Shown here one piece after another: positions 1 to 9,454 of a stretch of DNA of 64,000 nt (position 1 is the first letter of the stretch; every line of letters starts with the position of its first letter). The stretch covers positions 434,001 to 498,000 of the forward strand of contig BSDZ01000031.1 in the NCBI GenBank assembly GCA_030268105.1, given 5' to 3'. The notes below the pieces were generated by a model, which did no database searches, was not told the origin of the DNA, and worked only from the letters and a program-made list of their open reading frames with translations. This DNA comes from Volvox africanus (lineage: Eukaryota > Chlorophyta > Chlorophyceae > Chlamydomonadales > Volvocaceae). The position numbers were made by a program, and so were the translations under genes.

Positions 1-7
1 TATCCCT

Positions 8-790
8 ATGGATGTTAAGCTTTCTGATTTAGAACGAGTTGCTGCGCCTCTAACACGGGCCTTTGTCCGTAATGTTAGGAACTACTTTGCCACAGCCCGT
101 GGGGGTCAACAGGACTCTACGCGCCGTCTTTTCTTGGCCACTGCCTTTGAAGGCGCGGCAAGATTATGGCACGATCAATGGACTAACGCAAGGGATTCTT
201 ATACATCTGAGGAACTGCTAGAAGCACTGCTTGTCCGTTTTGCACCCCAGGTCCAGTCACGTGACACTGAGGCACGCCTGAAATTAAATGCTGGCAAATA
301 TCGCATGCGCCCTGGAGAAACTGTCTCTGCCTATCAGAGCCGCTTTGAGGCTCTTGTCACGCCCATTGCGGACCTGTCTGATAGTGAGCGTGTGTTTTGG
401 TTTCAGCAGGGCCTCTCATCCGACCTTAGTGGGGACTGTGCAACTGACCTGTCGGGTAAAACCTTTAAGTCATATACAGACTTGGTTCAGTTCTCCCTGG
501 GAGCTGAACTTAGGTTACTGGCCCGACGGGAATCTGACAAACTGGCCCGTCCCAAAATGAACATGCTGTCGGTACAGGACATGGCCTGCGACGACCCTGA
601 CGAGGAGACCCCGGCGCCCCCGACCAAAAAACCGCGGGCTGCATCCGTTCGTCCAGGCATCACCGGGCACGAGGATCAGCCGCGGCAGGTTAAGGGCGCC
701 GGTAAGTCTAAGAGGGGCGGCGGACAGCAGGGGAGGCACTTGGCCCCAAAGGGGGCCACGTGCAGAAGAAGGGGCCCAAGCAGAACCTAG
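8..790 (+). CDS. gag: Gag (capsid region) of element A, 5' partial
   Basis: This is the structural Gag protein that forms the intracellular particle. The open frame covers most of the capsid domain and aligns well with the Gag proteins of elements B and D; shared stretches include FEALVTPIADL, ERVFWF and ATDLSG. The frame is already open at base 2, and the homologues start further upstream, so the true start probably lies outside the window. The C-terminal third is basic and low in complexity. The frame stops at 790 before any zinc knuckle; the knuckle follows in the -1 frame. Either A carries a small indel here or it uses a ribosomal frameshift. Confidence 0.85.
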   Translation: MDVKLSDLERVAAPLTRAFVRNVRNYFATARGGQQDSTRRLFLATAFEGAARLWHDQWTNARDSYTSEELLEALLVRFAPQVQSRDTEARLKLNAGKYRMRPGETVSAYQSRFEALVTPIADLSDSERVFWFQQGLSSDLSGDCATDLSGKTFKSYTDLVQFSLGAELRLLARRESDKLARPKMNMLSVQDMACDDPDEETPAPPTKKPRAASVRPGITGHEDQPRQVKGAGKSKRGGGQQGRHLAPKGATCRRRGPSRT

Positions 791-939
791 CGGAATATTT
801 AACCACATTCAAATGTACTAGACGGGAGTTCCATTTCCGTAAACAACATGGGATGTGCCTCCGTTGCGGTTCCGACCAACATAGGGTTGACTCCTGCCCA
901 ATGCTGGGGGCGGAGAAAAATAAGGGTAAGGACCACTAG
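742..939 (+). CDS. Nucleocapsid zinc-knuckle segment of element A, ending in UAG
   Basis: In the -1 frame relative to gag, the sequence encodes a basic stretch followed by a CCHC zinc knuckle, CLRCGSDQHRVDSC (C-x2-C-x4-H-x4-C), at 856-897. The knuckle binds the element RNA during packaging. The frame ends in UAG at 937-939 and continues open into pol in the same frame. The matching region of elements B, D, E and G is the C-terminal end of Gag, so this belongs to the gag product. Confidence 0.75.
   Translation, partial: GPKGGHVQKKGPKQNLAEYLTTFKCTRREFHFRKQHGMCLRCGSDQHRVDSCPMLGAEKNKGKDH
745..777 (+). promoter_or_regulatory. Candidate -1 ribosomal frameshift signal in gag of element A
   Basis: The heptamer C CCA AAG (745-751) sits exactly in the gag reading phase and fits the X XXY YYZ slippery pattern. 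A short stem, GGGCC at 753-757 with GGCCC at 773-777, lies just after it. A -1 slip moves the ribosome from the gag frame into the frame that holds the zinc knuckle and, after a UAG, pol. The spacer is shorter than usual. Families F1 and F2 have the knuckle in frame, so an accidental indel is a fair alternative. Confidence 0.4.
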
Positions 940-975
940 GAACTTGCCCAGGCTGGTATAGAGGGATCACCACCT
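937..975 (+). promoter_or_regulatory. Gag/pol boundary: in-frame UAG with downstream stem (possible readthrough)
   Basis: UAG at 937-939 is the only stop between the zinc-knuckle frame and pol, which share one reading frame. Downstream, CCCAGG and CCTGGG can pair (about 947-977). The same arrangement occurs in F1 elements B, D and E. Readthrough at UAG is the known gag-pol strategy of gammaretroviruses. Its use here is inferred from conservation only. Confidence 0.45.
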
Positions 976-3900
976 GGGGTCTTTGCTGTGGGCCAGATGG
1001 TAGCAAAGTGCCGTGCAGTACGGGCTCTTTTGCCCTCTGTTTTAAACCAAGTGGAGCAGGTGATAGGGAGACGTTTTTCTTTTGATGCACGAACTGTCCG
1101 TGCCGGCTTTGATGGCTTTTGTAATCTGTTTGAGCCTCAAGGTCGCCCCCTATCCTCCGCTAACTTGGGTGGGCATACTATCTTGTTCACTCCCTCTTCA
1201 CTCTGCGAGCTACAGAAGCAATTAGCTCTCTTTAGGGCATGCAAACGTCAACACCCTGATACCTCAGCGTGCATCTTGCTGCCTGAGTATGTGTCCCGAC
1301 GCAACCCTTCTTTTCTGTCGGGAATGCAACGGGTCTTAAGGTTTAATCCAGGGACGGCTCTTTTCCATAGCCTTGATATGGCAGGTGAGGTTGTTCAACT
1401 CCCTGGAAGCCCATACTCTGTTGACGTCTGGTTTGCTGCTCCTAAATCGGTTCAGGAGGGCTTGCCTGAGACTGAACCCTGTATTTCAGTTCTCTGCTTG
1501 CCTAAAGCTGCTGCCCTGATAGGTGCTGGCGTACCTCTGATCACCGTAAGTACGGCAGGTCGTACGTTCACCGCCCTAGCCGACTCTGGAGCCAGTGATG
1601 ATTTCATTTCGGCATCAGTGGTTACGCAGCTTGGCCTGAAACCTAGCCCATGCTCCTGGTCAGAAGTTACCCTTGCTGATGGGGGTAAGCAGGCTATCTT
1701 GGGGCAGGTTAATCTTCGTCTATCTGCAGGTCCTTTAAGGTTAAATGTCCGCCCATACGTGTTGCCTGAGCTAACTGACGCTGCCACGTATATCTTGGGT
1801 TCTTCCACGCTAGCACAGTATGGGGCTGTCCTTGACTATGAGGCTAAATCTTTGCGCCTGCGCAAGGGGAATCTAGTCTGCAAGGTACCCTTTACTACTG
1901 CCGGACAGCCACCAGATCAGATGACACCTGCGCCTTGCTTTAATTATGCAACCACTGCTATCTGTCAGCACACTGAACCTGAAGTTGTTGGCAGAAAAGC
2001 AGCAGTTCGCATGATTCGCAAGGGGGCCCATGCTTTACTAGTACGGCCCAAGTTGCACCTGAATGCAACTTCTATCCCAGCTGATGCCACTGACCCTGAG
2101 CTTGAGGCCCTGTTACAGGAATATGCAGATATATTCCAGGAGGTCCCTGGTAAGCCTCCAATGCGGCCTGTGGATCACACCATACCTTTGGTGCCTGGTG
2201 CAGTACCCGTTTCCCGCCCCATGTATCGGCTAAGCCCCTTGGAGCTGGACGAGGTCAAACGACAGGTTACTGAGCTGCTGAAAAAAGGTATGATACGGCC
2301 AAGCACATCCCCATACTCCGCCCCTATTCTGTTTGTGGGAAAGAAGGATGGGACTCTGAGAATGTGCATTGACTATAGGGGGTTAAATGCCGCAACAGTT
2401 AAGAACCGTTACCCCCTCCCACGTGTCGATGATCTGCTGGATAAGCTAAAAGATTCTGCATTCTTTAGCTCTATTGACCTCCAGCAGGGGTATAATCAGA
2501 TTCGTATAGCAGAATCTGACATCCCTAAAACGGCTTTCCGTACGCCGTTTGGCCATTTTGAATATACCGTCCTTAGTTTCGGACTGACGAACGCCCCTGC
2601 AACGTTCCAAGCCGTCATGGACCGCATCTTCAGGCCATACATCGACAAATTCGTCATCTGTTATCTGGACGATATCCTGGTGTTTTCAAAGACCCGTGAG
2701 GAGCACATACAACACCTCCGCCTGGTCTTTGAGGTTCTGCGGCGTGAGCAACTGTATGCTAAGCGTTCTAAGTGCCACTGGGCACAACCACAGGTGGAGT
2801 ATCTGGGGCATATAGTGTCTCAGGGTGGCATACAGATGGACCCCCGGAAAACTGCTGTTGTTCGGGATTGGCCAGTGCCCTCCAACCTTCAGGAACTGCG
2901 TAAGTTTTTGGGCCTGACCAACTACTTTCGTAAGTTCATAGAGCGCTACTCAGTCATTGCTGCACCGCTAACAAACCTCACACGTAAGGGAGCCTTCTCT
3001 TCACCTGAGGCCTGGACCCCCGCATGCCAAGAAGCTTTTGATGCTTTGAAGCGTGCTATCTCTGATGATATTATCCTGCACTTCCCTGACTACTCATTGC
3101 CGTTCCGTGTAGAGGTCATAACTGATGCATCTATACATGGGACGGGGGCAGTTCTGTTGCAGCAGGGACGCCCCATTGCATACACGAGTAAGAAGTTTTC
3201 GGGGGCTGAAACCCGTTATACCACTGGGGAACAGGAATTTCTGGCGGTCCTACATGCCTTGAAGGAATGGCGATGTTACCTTGAGGGCCGGCCTTTTGCC
3301 CTCAAGACTGATCACAAACCCCTTACGTTTCTGCAAGGTGTGCCCTCCCTTAACCGACGCCAGGCCCGCTGGATGGAATACCTGGCACGGTTTAACTTTG
3401 ATTGGGAGTACCTGAGCGGCTCACTTAACATAGCTGATGCTCTCAGTAGGCACCCCTCACTGCATGCAGCCATTCTGGCGGTAAGCACACGGAGTAGGTC
3501 TCAGGCAAAACCTAACTTCGTGCCCTCCGATTTTACCAAGCGCTTGAAACAGGCTTATGCAGCCGACCCGTGGTTCACAATTCACAACAACACGGGGCAC
3601 TTGGTACAGGAGCATGGCTTATGGATCCGATCGGAAGGATCCCACCGTCAGATTGTCATACCTAACGACGATTCATTACGTCGTGAACTTCTCTCACGTT
3701 TTCATGACGGCCCTCTTGCTGGGCATCCTGGCTGCACGCGGTTACTAGAGCTTTTGCGGCGTCAATTCTGGTGGCCCCGCATGGCTAAGGACACCGAAAA
3801 TTATGTCCTCTGTTGTGACCTGTGCCAGCGCAATAAGGCCCAGTCTGGTAAAGCACATGGGCATCTCCAACCTCTTCCTATTCCTGACGCTCCGTGGGAA

Positions 3901-5010
3901 AGCGTCTCTATGGACTTTATTGTTGCGCTGCCCAAAACTGAGGGAGGATACGATGCCGTGCTGGTCCTGGTCGACCGTTTCACCAAGATGGTCCACCTGG
4001 CCCCCACGACATCATCCTGCACAGCTGAGCAAACGGCCCGTCTATTTTTCGACAATGTGGTACGTTTGCATGGGGTCCCCAAGTCCGTGGTATCTGACCG
4101 CGGCACTCAATTTGCAAGTAAGTTTTGGGGCGCCCTGGGGACTCTGGTAGGAATGCGGGTGAACCTGTCCACCGCCTACCACCCCCAATCTGATGGGCAA
4201 ACAGAGCGTGTTAACCGTGTCCTGGGTGATATGCTCCGTAACTTTGCAGGACGCACCCCTACTGCATGGGATACCTACCTAGCCGCTGCTGAGTTTGCCA
4301 TTAATAACGCTACTAACCGGTCCGTTGGTAATAGTCCGTTTTTCCTGAATTACGGTTTTAACCCTGCTTTGCCTGTTTGGCGGGAGTTGGACGTAAATGT
4401 TCCAGCTGCAAAAACGTTTGCTAAGTCTTTCGTGTCCCGACTAACTGACGCTAAAGCTTGCCTGGAAGCTGCACAGCAACGGGCTATGGACTATTATAAC
4501 AAGTCCAAAAAGGACGTCACGTTCACCAAGGGCCAGCTGGTTATGTTGAGCACGAAGAACCTTCGTTCCCTGGCTGATGGGTCTCGCAAGTTATTACCGC
4601 GCTTTGTGGGGCCTTATCCTGTCGTACGCATGGTAGGGTCAGTGGCTGTAGAGTTACAACTCCCACCTGACCTACGCATTCATCCCACATTTCATGTATC
4701 TCTCGTACGTCCATATCGGGGTACTCTGCCTGAGGCTAACGATAGCATCCCTCCTGTTACGGAAGCTAATCCCTCTACCTGGTTATCGGGTAAGCAGACC
4801 CTGTATGCTGTCGAACGTATCCTAGATTACCGTGCACGACGCGTTGGCAAGGGCAGGCGTAAGCGCAATGTGCATGAGTACCTGGTTAAATGGTCTGGGT
4901 ATTCATCTGAGCACAATAGCTGGGAACCGGCACGTAACTTCACCCCTGACATGAAACCCCTGCTTGATGAAGCTAGGCTGCGGACACAGTCTAAGGACGG
5001 ACCTCTCTGA
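940..5010 (+). CDS. pol: Pol polyprotein of element A (protease, RT, RNase H, integrase, chromodomain)
   Basis: The polyprotein copies element RNA into DNA and inserts it. The frame opens directly after the UAG; the first GTG is at 988 and the first ATG at 997. Residues below are counted from 988. About 1-190 is an extra domain seen in all F1/F3 copies. The aspartic protease has DSGAS at D199. Reverse transcriptase spans about 395-600, with YLDD at 559-562. RNase H has its first aspartate near 713. Integrase has a zinc-binding HHCC region (H906, H913, CDLC near 945) and catalytic D976, D1037, E1073, which is D,D(35)E spacing. The chromodomain begins near 1272 (YLVKWSGY, SWEP). The frame ends in UGA. 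No internal stop or frameshift is seen, so pol may be functional. Confidence 0.95.
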   Translation, partial: ELAQAGIEGSPPGVFAVGQMVAKCRAVRALLPSVLNQVEQVIGRRFSFDARTVRAGFDGFCNLFEPQGRPLSSANLGGHTILFTPSSLCELQKQLALFRACKRQHPDTSACILLPEYVSRRNPSFLSGMQRVLRFNPGTALFHSLDMAGEVVQLPGSPYSVDVWFAAPKSVQEGLPETEPCISVLCLPKAAALIGAGVPLITVSTAGRTFTALADSGASDDFISASVVTQLGLKPSPCSWSEVTLADGGKQAILGQVNLRLSAGPLRLNVRPYVLPELTDAATYILGSSTLAQYGAVLDYEAKSLRLRKGNLVCKVPFTTAGQPPDQMTPAPCFNYATTAICQHTEPEVVGRKAAVRMIRKGAHALLVRPKLHLNATSIPADATDPELEALLQEYADIFQEVPGKPPMRPVDHTIPLVPGAVPVSRPMYRLSPLELDEVKRQVTELLKKGMIRPSTSPYSAPILFVGKKDGTLRMCIDYRGLNAATVKNRYPLPRVDDLLDKLKDSAFFSSIDLQQGYNQIRIAESDIPKTAFRTPFGHFEYTVLSFGLTNAPATFQAVMDRIFRPYIDKFVICYLDDILVFSKTREEHIQHLRLVFEVLRREQLYAKRSKCHWAQPQVEYLGHIVSQGGIQMDPRKTAVVRDWPVPSNLQELRKFLGLTNYFRKFIERYSVIAAPLTNLTRKGAFSSPEAWTPACQEAFDALKRAISDDIILHFPDYSLPFRVEVITDASIHGTGAVLLQQGRPIAYTSKKFSGAETRYTTGEQEFLAVLHALKEWRCYLEGRPFALKTDHKPLTFLQGVPSLNRRQARWMEYLARFNFDWEYLSGSLNIADALSRHPSLHAAILAVSTRSRSQAKPNFVPSDFTKRLKQAYAADPWFTIHNNTGHLVQEHGLWIRSEGSHRQIVIPNDDSLRRELLSRFHDGPLAGHPGCTRLLELLRRQFWWPRMAKDTENYVLCCDLCQRNKAQSGKAHGHLQPLPIPDAPWESVSMDFIVALPKTEGGYDAVLVLVDRFTKMVHLAPTTSSCTAEQTARLFFDNVVRLHGVPKSVVSDRGTQFASKFWGALGTLVGMRVNLSTAYHPQSDGQTERVNRVLGDMLRNFAGRTPTAWDTYLAAAEFAINNATNRSVGNSPFFLNYGFNPALPVWRELDVNVPAAKTFAKSFVSRLTDAKACLEAAQQRAMDYYNKSKKDVTFTKGQLVMLSTKNLRSLADGSRKLLPRFVGPYPVVRMVGSVAVELQLPPDLRIHPTFHVSLVRPYRGTLPEANDSIPPVTEANPSTWLSGKQTLYAVERILDYRARRVGKGRRKRNVHEYLVKWSGYSSEHNSWEPARNFTPDMKPLLDEARLRTQSKDGPL

Positions 5011-5064
5011 CGCTGTCCTACTTCAACCTGTCTGCTCTCTTCTTATGCATCGGGACGCTGCATC

Positions 5065-5079
5065 TAGAGGGGGAACAAT
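5065..5079 (+). other. Polypurine tract of element A
   Basis: AGAGGGGGAA lies immediately before the 3' LTR start at 5080. It is the expected primer site for plus-strand DNA synthesis. The other Gypsy copies have a GGGAGGGGGGATAA-like tract at the same place. Confidence 0.75.
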
Positions 5080-5502
5080 TGTTGTATCCTTAATGCATTT
5101 CGGTAATTCATTAAGATATAATAATTATCTGTTTATTATTTTATAATATAATATATTTAATTATCATATTAACTGTTTCATGTTTCCATCTGGCATTCGA
5201 TTTGTGGATTTGGTCTCGGCTGTCGACGACCAATACTAACCGACTTCCTGAAACATCCGAACCTGTCGGTTACTCCATAACCTGTATGGAATGGGCCATT
5301 TACCGACTGAATGGTAAATGGTGGAACATCTGGTTCCTGGTTCACTGAATCTCCGGTTGTAGTGGTGACTTCTGAAGGTCACGCCCGGTTCGAGGCCTTA
5401 TGGTCTCTCAAGTACGACCTAGTCGGCGGCTCTACTTAATCGGGCTCTGGCACAACAACCGGTATCTTTTGATACCACCCTTCGTGGGTACCATATACAA
5501 CA
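5080..5502 (+). repeat. 3' LTR of element A (family F3, 423 bp)
   Basis: It begins TGTTGTATCC and ends TATACAACA, so its tips form the inverted repeat TGTTGT/ACAACA. It holds two perfect hairpins: CCATTTACC/GGTAAATGG (5296-5321) and GGTATC/GATACC (5461-5476). An inverted copy of the same length follows at 5572-5994. Confidence 0.9.
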
Positions 5503-5571
5503 GAAGGCTTGAAAGATTTCAGCGGAAGACTTGACGAGACGTCCCAGGGAGGAACAGTCTCGATACCAGCT
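5503..5571 (-). other. Short F3 leader with primer-binding site, inverted relative to element A
   Basis: Read on the minus strand, this 69-bp piece directly follows the inverted LTR. It begins, after three bases, with TGGTATCGAGAC (plus coordinates 5557-5568), the same primer-binding site as in families F1 and F2. It is therefore the 5' leader of an F3 copy, cut short where it meets the tip of the element A LTR. Confidence 0.75.
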
Positions 5572-5994
5572 TGTTGTATATGGTACCCACGAAGGGTGGT
5601 ATCAAAAGATACCGGTTGTTGTGCCAGAGCCCGATTAAGTAGAGCCGCCGACTAGGTCGTACTTGAGAGACCATAAGGCCTCGAACCGGGCGTGACCTTC
5701 AGAAGTCACCACTACAACCGGAGATTCAGTGAACCAGGAACCAGGTGTTCCACCATTTACCATTCAGGCGGTAAATGGCCCATTCCATACAGGTTATGGA
5801 GTAACCGACAGGTTTGGATGTTTCAGGAAATCGGTTAGTATTGGTCGTCGACAGCCGAGTCCAAATCCACAAATCGAATGCTAGATGGGAACATGAAACA
5901 GTTAATCTGATAATTAAATATATTATATCATAAAATAATAAACAGATAATTATTATATCTTAATGAATTACCGAAATGCATTAAGGATACAACA
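5572..5994 (-). repeat. Inverted F3 LTR facing the element A LTR
   Basis: On the minus strand it runs TGTTGTATCC to ATACAACA, 423 bp, matching 5080-5502 with only scattered differences. Together with the 69-bp leader between them the pair makes a palindrome of about 0.9 kb. Its outer end abuts element B pol at 5995. Confidence 0.9.
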
Positions 5995-8900
5995 GCACGT
6001 TCACTTCCAACTCACGCCACACGGGTAGCGCGGGATGAAACCCGTAGTTGAGAAAGAACAGACTTTTGCCTGTAGAGCGGTTAACAGCGTTGTTAAGCAT
6101 GAATTCTGCCGCAGTCAAAAACGTATTCCAAACGAGGGGTGTGCGACCAGCATAATTGCGCAACATATCACCCAACGTGCGGTTTGTGCGTTCGGTTTGA
6201 CCATCAGTCTGCGGGTGGTACGCTGTGCTCAGGTTGACGCGCATGCCAACTAGCTTGCAGAGCGCTTCCCAAAACTTAGACGTGAACTGCCCACCACGGT
6301 CCGAGATCACGTTTTTGGGAACACCGTGTAACCAAACCACATTGTCGAGAAACAAGCGTGCCGTTTGTTCAGCCGTGCAGGACGATGTGCATGGTGCTAG
6401 GTGGACCATCTTAGTCAGACGATCGACCATTACGAACACCGCATCATATCCCCCCTCAGTTTTGGGCAGCGCGACTACAAAGTCCATGGAAACACTTTCC
6501 CAAGGCGCGTCCGGGACAGGCAACGGTTGCAACAACCCATGACCCTTACCGGACAAAGCCTAATTGCGCTGGCACAGACTGCATGTCTGTACGAAATTCG
6601 CCGCATCTTTAGCCAAGCGAGACCACCAGAATGAACGTTGCACCAACTCGGCCAAACGCTTGCTACCAGGGTGTCCTGCTAACGGGTCCTCGTGGAACCG
6701 CTCAAGGATATCGTAGCGTAGCGCGTCGTCGTTCGGAACGACGATTTGTGTGGCTGCACCCTCCGTCCGTAGCCAAAGGCCATTCTGCTTGCAAAGGTAT
6801 TCCACATTAGCCGGCTCCAAGAACCAGGCATCTGCATTGTAGGCAACCTTCAACCGCTCCGTGAGGTCCGTCGCGATCGGCACCTCCTCGTTACGCGGTC
6901 GCAAGACGGGCGCTGCCAAAATTGCAGCGTGTAGCGACGGATGTCGACTGAGAGCATCGGCAATATTCAGTTTACCAGAAATGTACTCCCAGGTGCAGTC
7001 GAACCTAGCTAGGTATTCCATCCACCTAGCCTGACGGCGGTTCAACATCGGAACACTTTGCAAAAACGTTAGGGGCTTGTGGTCAGTCTTTAAAGTAAAT
7101 GGGCGTCCCTCGAGGTAACAGCGCCATTACTTTAAAGCATGCAGCACTGTCAGAAGCTCCTGTTCCCCGGTGGTGTAGCGAATCTCCGCACCAGAAAACT
7201 TCTTACTCGTGAAGGCGATCGGTCGCCCTTCCTGTAACAATACAGCGCCGCTTCCAAACACTGAGGCATCAGACACTACCTCAACACGAAACGGCAACGA
7301 GTAATCAGGGAATGCGAGGGTGACATCTTCGGCAACGGTTCGCTTGAGCTCTTCAAATGCCCGCTGGCATTGCGACGTCCACGACTAGAGTGAAACGAAA
7401 ACGCCTTTGCAAGTTAAGTTAGTAAGCGGGGCCGCAATGATGGAATATTTTTCAATGAACTTTCGGAAATAATTGGTCAAGCCAAGGAACTTACGCAGCT
7501 CCGTGAGGTTCTGAGGCGCGGGCCAATCACGAACCACGGCGACCTTCCGCGGGTCCATCTTCACACCAGTGGCCGACACAATGTGGCCCAAATACTCCAC
7601 CTGAGGCTGCGCCCAAAAGCATTTGGCGCGTTTAGCAAACAATTGCTCCCGCCTCATCACATCGAGCACGAGCCGAAGATGCTCCAAGTGCTCCTCGCGC
7701 GTCTTAGAATAAACCAAGATGTCATCCAGGTAGCAAACAACGAACCTGTCGATAAACGGCCTAAACATGCGGTCCATGACCGCCTGAAACGTCGCAGGGG
7801 CATTGGTCAACCCAAACGATAGGACCGTATACTCGAAGTGACCGAAGGGCGTCCAAAAAGCGGTTTTCGGAATATCAGAGGCAGCGATGCGGATCTGATT
7901 ATAGCCCTGTTGTAAGTCAATCGAGGAAAAATAAGCCGAGCCCTTCAGCTTATCCAACAGGTCGTCAACGCGTGGCAAAGGGTAGCGATTCTTCACCGTG
8001 CTCGCATTAAACCCCCGATAATCGATGCACATGCGCAAGGTCCCATCCTTCTTACCAACGAACAAAATCGGTGCAGAATACGGGGATGTGCTGGGGCGTA
8101 TCATACCCTTTGCAAGCAAATCCATCACCTGGCGCTTCACCTCATCCAGCTCCAATGGACTCAACCTGTACATTGGCCGGGCCACAGGCTGCGCTCCAGG
8201 CATGAGAGGGATTGTGTGATCAACAGGACGCATAGGTGGCAGCCCAGGGATATCTTTGAAGACGTCCTCATACTGCGACAGTAGGGCCTCAACCTCAGGA
8301 TCCACAGAAGTCTGCGTGGTGGTGGCACTGCAGCCCACCCGTGGCCTCAAAAGCAGTCCGTGGGCACCCTTCCGTAACAGACGGACGGCTTCCTTACGTC
8401 CGACTAGCTCTGGTTCGATTCGCGCGGCCTTTGCGGTCACGGCGAAATTAACCATAGGCACCGCCTCAGCTTTGCCCCCCTCAGGTGTGACATGTTCGAA
8501 CGACAGGAAAGGTACCTTAATCGACAGAGTACCCTTGCACATATGCAGGGTTGCGGTCTCCATGTCGATGCGCGCGCGGTACTGTTGTAATGTCGAAGAC
8601 CCCATTATGTACGGTGCAGTCTCTGCCAAGCCCTGCAGCACGTACGGCCGGGTCACAACACGCAAAGGGCCTAACGATAGGCTAAGGGTGATCCTGCCCA
8701 CGATGGGATGCTTACCCCCGTCAGCAAGGGTAACCTGTGGACAATCAGACGACTCTGGGGTCAACCCCAGCGCATTCACCTCTGCGAAAGAGATGAAGTC
8801 GTTGCTGGCACCGGTGTCAACGAGTGCCTTCAGAGTACGGCCATTCAAACCGATCTGAACCACCGGGACACGGTTATCTACGAGCGACTGCCCAGCAGAT

Positions 8901-9454
8901 AACGTCAGTGCACTTAGGGCGGGTTCTAAACTTACAGAACCCTCGTCAGGAGCTTCGTACCAAACGTCAACCGAGTAGGATGTCCCTGGCCACGGAGCCA
9001 GCATACCCTCCCGATCCACACCATTAAACAAAACGGTGCCCGGCTCGAACCGGTGGACACACCGCATACCCCTTAACGATGCCTCTGCCTTGCACTGACA
9101 GAAAGCAGGGAGTAATACACATGCGGCGGTGCCCGGATATTGACGCCTACACCTCCTGTATACAGCCAACTGTTCCGACATCTCACGCAGAGACGAGGGG
9201 ATGAACAAAACCACGTGGTTAGACAGATTGATAGACGACAGGGGACGGCGTGGTGTAAACAGATTACACAGCGGATCGAAGCAGAGAAGTCCCGTACGTC
9301 CGTCAAGTGTGATGCGTCGCGCAATGACTCGCTCGATGTGTCCAAGTACGCAAGGCAACAATGCCTTCATGGCTGGCCGTAAGGATGACCACCGACCACG
9401 TGTTAGTTCAGAAATCCCGGGTGGTGCCCCCTCCGCAGGAACCCCGGCAAACCC
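5995..9454 (-). pseudogene. pol: Broken pol of element B
   Basis: Same domain order as element A pol: extra N-terminal domain, protease (VDTGAS), RT (YLDD), RNase H, and integrase up to VNV before the A insertion; the chromodomain is cut off. It is opened from the gag frame by UAG at 9455-9457. Premature stops are UAG at 7384-7386 (after VSL, shared with element C), UAA at 7127-7129 (within LKEWRC) and UAG at 6560-6562 (within QRNKALS). The first 660 codons after the gag UAG are uninterrupted. The clustering of stops in the 3' half is ordinary decay. Confidence 0.9.

Larger units (their letters stand above)
1..5502 (+). mobile_element. Element A: Ty3/Gypsy chromovirus (family F3), 5' end outside the window
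   Basis: This LTR retrotransposon reads left to right as gag, zinc knuckle, pol, polypurine tract and 3' LTR. The 5' LTR and the start of gag lie before base 1. It is the best-preserved element here: pol is open for more than 1,300 codons. The order protease, reverse transcriptase, RNase H, integrase, chromodomain is that of Ty3/Gypsy chromoviruses. On the right it runs into an inverted LTR (5572-5994) and then minus-strand pol of element B, so A is inserted in B just after the B integrase core. The left target duplication is outside the window and cannot be checked. Confidence 0.93.
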
